DNA of 6,605 bases from Ramlibacter sp. (lineage in GTDB: Bacteria > Pseudomonadota > Gammaproteobacteria > Burkholderiales > Burkholderiaceae_C). The translations under genes were made by a program, and so were the position numbers. The DNA lies in the NCBI GenBank assembly GCA_028292185.1, contig JAQGMT010000026.1, positions 1-6,605 on the forward strand, written 5' to 3'. Of this stretch, positions 5,388 to 6,605 are shown one piece after another (position 1 is the stretch's first letter; every line of letters starts with the position of its first letter). Under the pieces are notes generated by a model, which saw only the letters and a program-made list of their open reading frames with translations, ran no database searches and was not told the origin of the DNA.

Positions 5388-6334
5388 TGCAGCAGTTCCT
5401 TTGCTTGACCCAGCGTGGCCGGGTCGTACAGCGCCGCGCCGGTGAGTTCGGCGGAGATGCGCTTGCAGGTTCCGGCCAGCACGCGGCCGGGTCCGCATTC
5501 GATGATCGTCGTCACGCCCCGCTCCTTGATCGCCTGCACACAGTCCACCCACCGCACCGGGCCGAACGCCTGCTCGTACAAGGCGGCGCGGATGCGATCG
5601 GGATCGGTCTCGACCTTGGCTTCGATGTTGTTGATGACCGGGATCTGCGGCGCTGCAAACGGCGTCTGCGCCAGTCTTTCCTTCAGCTTGTCGGCGGCCG
5701 GCTTCATCAGGCTGGAGTGAAACGGCGCGGACACGGGCAGCGGCAGCGCGCGCTTGGCGCCGGCGGCCTTGAGCAACTCACAGGCCTTGTCCACCGCGAG
5801 CTTGCTGCCGGCGATCACCGTTTGCCCGGGATCGTTGAAGTTCGCGGCTTCAACCACCTCGATGGTGTTGGTGCCGAAACTGCGCACCGCCTCGGCGCAG
5901 CCTTGGATCACTTTTTGCGCATCCAGGCCGAGGATCGCGGCCATCGCGCCGATCCCCACGGGAACGGCGTCCTGCATGGCTTCGGCGCGAAAGCGCACCA
6001 GCGGCGCCGCCTGGGCCAGGGTGAGCACACCGGAAGCCACGAGGGCCGAGTACTCGCCCAGCGAATGCCCCGCCACCACGGCCGGCAGCGCGCCGCCTTC
6101 GGCCCGCCACGCGCGAAACGCGGCGACACCCGCGACCAGCATCGCCGGTTGCGTATTGGTGGTCAGCGCCAGCGCCTCCTTGGGGCCCTCGCGGATCAGC
6201 TGACCCAGATCCTGGCCCAGCGCGTCCGACGCTTCGGCGAGCGCCAGGGCGATGGCGGGATGGTCCCCCCAGGCGTCCAGCATGCCCACGGACTGCGAGC
6301 CCTGGCCGGGAAAAACGAAAGCAAACGGTTTCAT
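5384..6334 (-). CDS. fabD: FabD, malonyl-CoA:ACP transacylase
   Basis: FabD transfers the malonyl group from malonyl-CoA to AcpP, supplying the extender unit for FabH and FabF. The 316-residue length is normal (E. coli FabD is 309). Visible catalytic features are the oxyanion-hole FPGQGSQ (Q11), the nucleophile S91 in GHSLGE, R116 in the VRFRAEAMQ segment that binds the malonyl carboxylate, and H206 in SAPFHSS. The start is set by homology (MKPFAFVFPGQGSQ). The frame is open to 6418, but the extra 28 residues run back into the 3' end of fabH and are not FabD-like. Unusually, the ATG has no Shine-Dalgarno site; the upstream bases are A/U-rich (CAATTTTCA). It lies 43 nt after fabH and overlaps fabG by 4 nt. 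Confidence 0.97.
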   Translation of the reverse strand: MKPFAFVFPGQGSQSVGMLDAWGDHPAIALALAEASDALGQDLGQLIREGPKEALALTTNTQPAMLVAGVAAFRAWRAEGGALPAVVAGHSLGEYSALVASGVLTLAQAAPLVRFRAEAMQDAVPVGIGAMAAILGLDAQKVIQGCAEAVRSFGTNTIEVVEAANFNDPGQTVIAGSKLAVDKACELLKAAGAKRALPLPVSAPFHSSLMKPAADKLKERLAQTPFAAPQIPVINNIEAKVETDPDRIRAALYEQAFGPVRWVDCVQAIKERGVTTIIECGPGRVLAGTCKRISAELTGAALYDPATLGQAKELLQ

Positions 6335-6363
6335 TGAAAATTGGATGACGAATGGGGAGATGT

Positions 6364-6377
6364 GCGCAGCGCTGCGC
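6364..6377. repeat. Perfect 14-bp palindrome in the fabH-fabD gap
   Basis: GCGCAGCGCTGCGC is its own reverse complement and begins directly after the fabH TGA. With one mismatched pair the symmetry extends to about 20 bp, including the stop codon. In RNA it could form a 5-bp stem with a GCGC loop. No U-tract follows, so it is not a standard terminator. It might be a regulator-binding site, an mRNA stability element, or chance in GC-rich DNA. Confidence 0.5.
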
Positions 6378-6605
6378 TCAGAGATCCAGCAGCACGGCGC
6401 CCCAGGTGAAGCCGCCACCCACGCCTTCGAGCATCAGGGTGTCGCCCTTGTTCACTTTGCCGCTGCGCACCGCGTCGTCCAACGCCAGCGGAATCGACGC
6501 GGCCGAGGTGTTGCCATGCCGGTCCACCGTCACCACCACCTTGTCCATCGGCAGCTTCAGCCGCCTGGCGGTGCTCTGCATGATGCGGATGTTGGCCTGG
6601 TGCGG
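6378..6605 (-). CDS. fabH: FabH, beta-ketoacyl-ACP synthase III, C-terminal part
   Basis: FabH (KAS III) starts fatty acid chains by condensing acetyl-CoA with malonyl-ACP. Only the last 75 codons are present; the 5' part lies beyond the right edge. The fragment begins with PHQANIRI, which carries the catalytic histidine (fragment residue 2). It contains the catalytic asparagine in RHGNTSAAS (fragment residue 32) and ends with the family signature EGVGGGFTWGAVLLDL. The active-site cysteine would be outside the window. Within what can be seen, nothing is broken. Its position upstream of fabD matches the common fabH-fabD-fabG order of proteobacteria. Confidence 0.96.
   Translation of the reverse strand, partial: PHQANIRIMQSTARRLKLPMDKVVVTVDRHGNTSAASIPLALDDAVRSGKVNKGDTLMLEGVGGGFTWGAVLLDL

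Noticed and set aside
5387..6337. 316-codon plus-strand frame mirroring fabD
   Set aside because: Its boundaries are nearly those of fabD on the other strand, as expected from codon bias in GC-rich DNA. The translated sequence shows no family features.

Overview
All supported genes in this 6.6 kb window lie on the minus strand, so transcription runs from the right edge (6605) to the left edge (1). The sequence is GC-rich. The gene order and protein sequences fit a betaproteobacterium, most likely of the order Burkholderiales. That placement comes from remembered gene order (fabH-fabD-fabG-acpP-fabF, then a small membrane protein, rpoE, rseA, rseB and a DegP/DegQ-type protease), not from a search.

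Right half (6605 to 3044): the type II fatty acid synthesis cluster. It holds the 3' end of fabH (75 codons), then complete fabD, fabG, acpP and fabF. FabD loads malonyl units onto the acyl carrier protein AcpP. FabH starts chains, FabF elongates them, and FabG reduces the resulting beta-ketoacyl-ACP. All expected catalytic residues are present. fabD and fabG overlap by ATGA, and acpP and fabF are 9 nt apart. acpP follows a 100-nt gap that may hold its own promoter.

Middle (3046 to 3014): a hairpin starting at the fabF stop codon is the best terminator candidate in the window and probably separates the two operons, at least partly.

Left half (3000 to 1): an envelope-stress operon. A small two-helix membrane protein resembling YgfX/CptA overlaps the start of rpoE by 20 nt. 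It is followed by the anti-sigma factor rseA, the periplasmic regulator rseB, and the first 32 codons of a secreted protein that context suggests is the DegP/MucD-type protease. RseA would hold sigma-E at the inner membrane, RseB would protect RseA from proteolysis, and released sigma-E would transcribe envelope repair genes. No rseC/mucC gene lies between rseB and the protease gene.

This is a conserved core-genome region. I see no mobile element, CRISPR array, tRNA, rRNA or clear foreign DNA, and no gene-free stretch over 300 bases. The points worth a second look are small: the YgfX-like gene wired into the sigma-E operon, a cysteine pair in RseB, a repeat-encoded acidic linker in the sigma factor, and several non-coding or translation-start details.
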